Below are positions 62,424-64,000 of a stretch of 64,000 nt of DNA, piece by piece. A model generated the notes under the pieces. That model saw nothing but the letters and a program-made list of their open reading frames with translations. It did not search any database and had not been told where the DNA came from. The first letter of the stretch is position 1, and every line of letters starts with the position of its first letter. The stretch is taken from contig UQXZ01000005.1 in the NCBI GenBank assembly GCA_900545225.1, positions 1-64,000 of the forward strand, written 5' to 3'. The position numbers were made by a program, and so were the translations under genes. This DNA comes from an uncultured Eubacteriales bacterium. GTDB lineage: Bacteria > Bacillota > Clostridia > Lachnospirales > Lachnospiraceae.

Positions 62424-64000
62424 GGTTGAGCTTTTAGCTCCGGCGGGAAGTCTGGATATCTGTAAGGCAGTTATAAATGCCGGTGCAGATGCGGTTTATC
62501 TTGGTGGCCAGATGTTTGGTGCCAGAGCTTTTGCACACAATTTTACGGTAGATGAAATAAAAGAAGCGTTGGACTACGCTCACAACAGAGGTGCGAAAAT
62601 CTACCTTACAGTTAATACACTTCTTAAAAATGATGAAATATACAGAGCCATAGAATATCTTAAGCCTCTGTATGAATATGGATTGGATGCGGTTCTTGTT
62701 CAGGATATGGGATTGATGCGCCTCTTAAAGCTTTACTATCCTGATATGGCTATACACATAAGTACTCAGATGAATGTTACAGGGGAACATTTCCTGAAAT
62801 ATTTAAGAGAGTGCGGGGCAGAGAGAGTTGTTCTTGCAAGAGAGCTTACTCTTGATGAAATACGACATTTACATGATGAATGTGATATTGAATTAGAGGT
62901 ATTTATTCACGGAGCACTCTGTTATTGTTATTCAGGACAGTGCTTTATGAGTTATGAGGCAGGTGGAAGAAGTGCCAATAAGGGTGCCTGTGCAGGACCA
63001 TGCAGACTTCCATATAAAAGTGAAAGTGGTGAGACGGGATATTTACTCAGTCCTAAGGATCTTATGTCCATACAGTCATTACCTGATATTTTAGACAGCG
63101 GTGTAGCTTCTCTTAAAATAGAAGGAAGAATGAAAAATATAAAATATGCCGCCGGAATCACTCATATGTATAGAGAGTATATTGATAAGTATTACGCATA
63201 TGGCAGAAAGGGCTATGTTGTTAACGAAAAGGATGTAAATGACATGCTTGACCTCTACAACAGAGGTTTCGAAACAACGGGATATTTCTATACTACAAAA
63301 TCAAGGGATATGATGAGCTTAAGCCGTCCTAATCATATGGGTACTAAGGCGTTAGAGGTTATTGAGAACAAAAAGGGCAATATTACCTTTAAGGCTTTAG
63401 AGCCTATAAACCATGGCGATGTATTTGAAATCGACAGAGAGAATTCATTTACAAGCGGTAAGGATTTAAATGTCGGAGAATTTTTAAATGTAAATCTTCC
63501 TTCTAAATATAAGCTTGGTAAGGGAACAATCCTCTACAGAGTAAATAATGCCAGAATTGAAGGAGAAATCTTAAGAGATTTTGTGGAAAATGGTAAGGAA
63601 ATATATTTATCCATTGATATTGCGGCAATTAAGAATGAGCCTATCAGAGTTACTGTTTCTACATATAATGAACTCCTTGATGAGTACATTTATGCAACTG
63701 CAGAAGGAACTGTTGTTCAGCCAGCAGAAAACAGACCTGTTACTGAGGACGACTTACTAAAGAAGGCGTCAAAGCTGGGCGGAACTCAGTATTCATTAGT
63801 TTCTGCACAGGCTCATGTGGATGGTGATATATTTATTGCCATTGGAGATATCGGCAAGGTCAGAAATAAGGCAATTGAGCTTCTGGAAAATGAGATAAGA
63901 GCGAGATTTGCAAGAAAATACAACGCTCCACAGGAAGAAGATACAGTTGTTGAATCACACAAATCTGAAGACGCTCCATTTATTTCTGCTCAGGCTTACA
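62416..64000 (+). CDS. U32 peptidase family protein with DUF3656-type tail (partial)
   Basis: The frame from ATG at 62416 (MNKVELLAPAGSLDICKAVI) runs off the end of the window after 528 codons. The U32 signature is EVFIHGALCYCYSGQCFMS, followed by GACAGPCRLPY with the cysteines expected for metal or cluster binding, and IEGRMKNIKYAA. A long C-terminal extension after about residue 320 resembles the DUF3656 part of the RlhA-like U32 subgroup, which in E. coli takes part in 23S rRNA C2501 hydroxylation. Function is inferred. The start overlaps the zapA stop by eight bases; the site AGAATGTGGAGA lies upstream. Confidence 0.9.
   Translation, partial: MNKVELLAPAGSLDICKAVINAGADAVYLGGQMFGARAFAHNFTVDEIKEALDYAHNRGAKIYLTVNTLLKNDEIYRAIEYLKPLYEYGLDAVLVQDMGLMRLLKLYYPDMAIHISTQMNVTGEHFLKYLRECGAERVVLARELTLDEIRHLHDECDIELEVFIHGALCYCYSGQCFMSYEAGGRSANKGACAGPCRLPYKSESGETGYLLSPKDLMSIQSLPDILDSGVASLKIEGRMKNIKYAAGITHMYREYIDKYYAYGRKGYVVNEKDVNDMLDLYNRGFETTGYFYTTKSRDMMSLSRPNHMGTKALEVIENKKGNITFKALEPINHGDVFEIDRENSFTSGKDLNVGEFLNVNLPSKYKLGKGTILYRVNNARIEGEILRDFVENGKEIYLSIDIAAIKNEPIRVTVSTYNELLDEYIYATAEGTVVQPAENRPVTEDDLLKKASKLGGTQYSLVSAQAHVDGDIFIAIGDIGKVRNKAIELLENEIRARFARKYNAPQEEDTVVESHKSEDAPFISAQAY

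Overview
This window looks like chromosome from a low-GC Gram-positive of the class Clostridia, most likely family Lachnospiraceae. The reasons are strong AGGAGG-type ribosome binding sites, A+T-rich intergenic DNA, a SCIFF ranthipeptide locus, a PrkC/IreB/RuvX/DUF1292 complement, RNase J instead of RNase E, and close hand-recognisable similarity of most products to clostridial families. The genus cannot be fixed from the sequence alone. Almost everything is core chromosome: no transposase, phage gene or CRISPR array was seen.

Layout. 1-1.2 kb: the 3' part of a 23S rRNA gene, a terminator (no 5S rRNA follows) and tRNA-Trp. 1.3-7.7 kb: an ABC-F ATPase, the FtsK/SpoIIIE translocase and formate-THF ligase. 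8-19.4 kb: a long housekeeping run priA, def, fmt, zinc peptidase, rsmB, rlmN, PP2C phosphatase, PASTA kinase, rsgA, rpe. 19.5-25 kb: ychF (minus strand), glpK, sbcD and a drastically shortened sbcC. 25.1-31.4 kb: the F-type ATP synthase operon atpB-E-F-[delta/A]-G-D-C, in which the C-terminal half of the delta subunit is fused to the N-terminus of alpha and the rest of delta is missing. 31.5-36.2 kb: mscS, ireB, ruvX, a DUF1292 protein and RNase J. 36.2-46.1 kb: trmR/U32 (tRNA wobble-uridine modification), aminopeptidase P, an iron alcohol dehydrogenase, an orphan LarC1-type protein, a formate/nitrite transporter, an aminotransferase and a lipid kinase. 46.2-48.4 kb: two tRNA-Leu genes (anticodons AAG and CAG) and the SCIFF peptide with its radical SAM maturase. 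48.6-53 kb: recJ, a CLC channel, a CYTH protein and HU. 53.1-64 kb: a divergent rex, the NAD(P)HX repair enzyme, alr, a CBS protein, ilvN-ilvC, a broken small secreted-protein gene, mecA, an S66 carboxypeptidase, zapA and the start of a second U32 protease-like gene that runs off the window.

How parts work together. PrpC and PrkC form the reversible Ser/Thr phosphorylation pair, and IreB, the known substrate of enterococcal PrkC homologues, lies 15 kb away. Def and Fmt handle N-formylation, fed by the one-carbon pool to which formate-THF ligase contributes; the FNT channel may move formate. Rex, alcohol dehydrogenase and the NAD(P)HX repair enzyme concern redox balance. FtsK, ZapA and HU concern chromosome segregation and division.

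The most interesting observations are: the delta-alpha ATP synthase fusion, which implies three delta C-terminal domains per complex; an SbcC without coiled coil, zinc hook, Q-loop glutamine or canonical signature; a Rex lacking its NADH-binding glycine motif; an ABC-F protein with one apparently dead composite ATP site; a CLC protein without the gating glutamate; tRNA-Leu with A at the wobble position; and several unexplained inverted or tandem repeats, one of which supplies the -35 box of the ireB promoter. All family assignments come from reading motifs by eye; no database search was possible.
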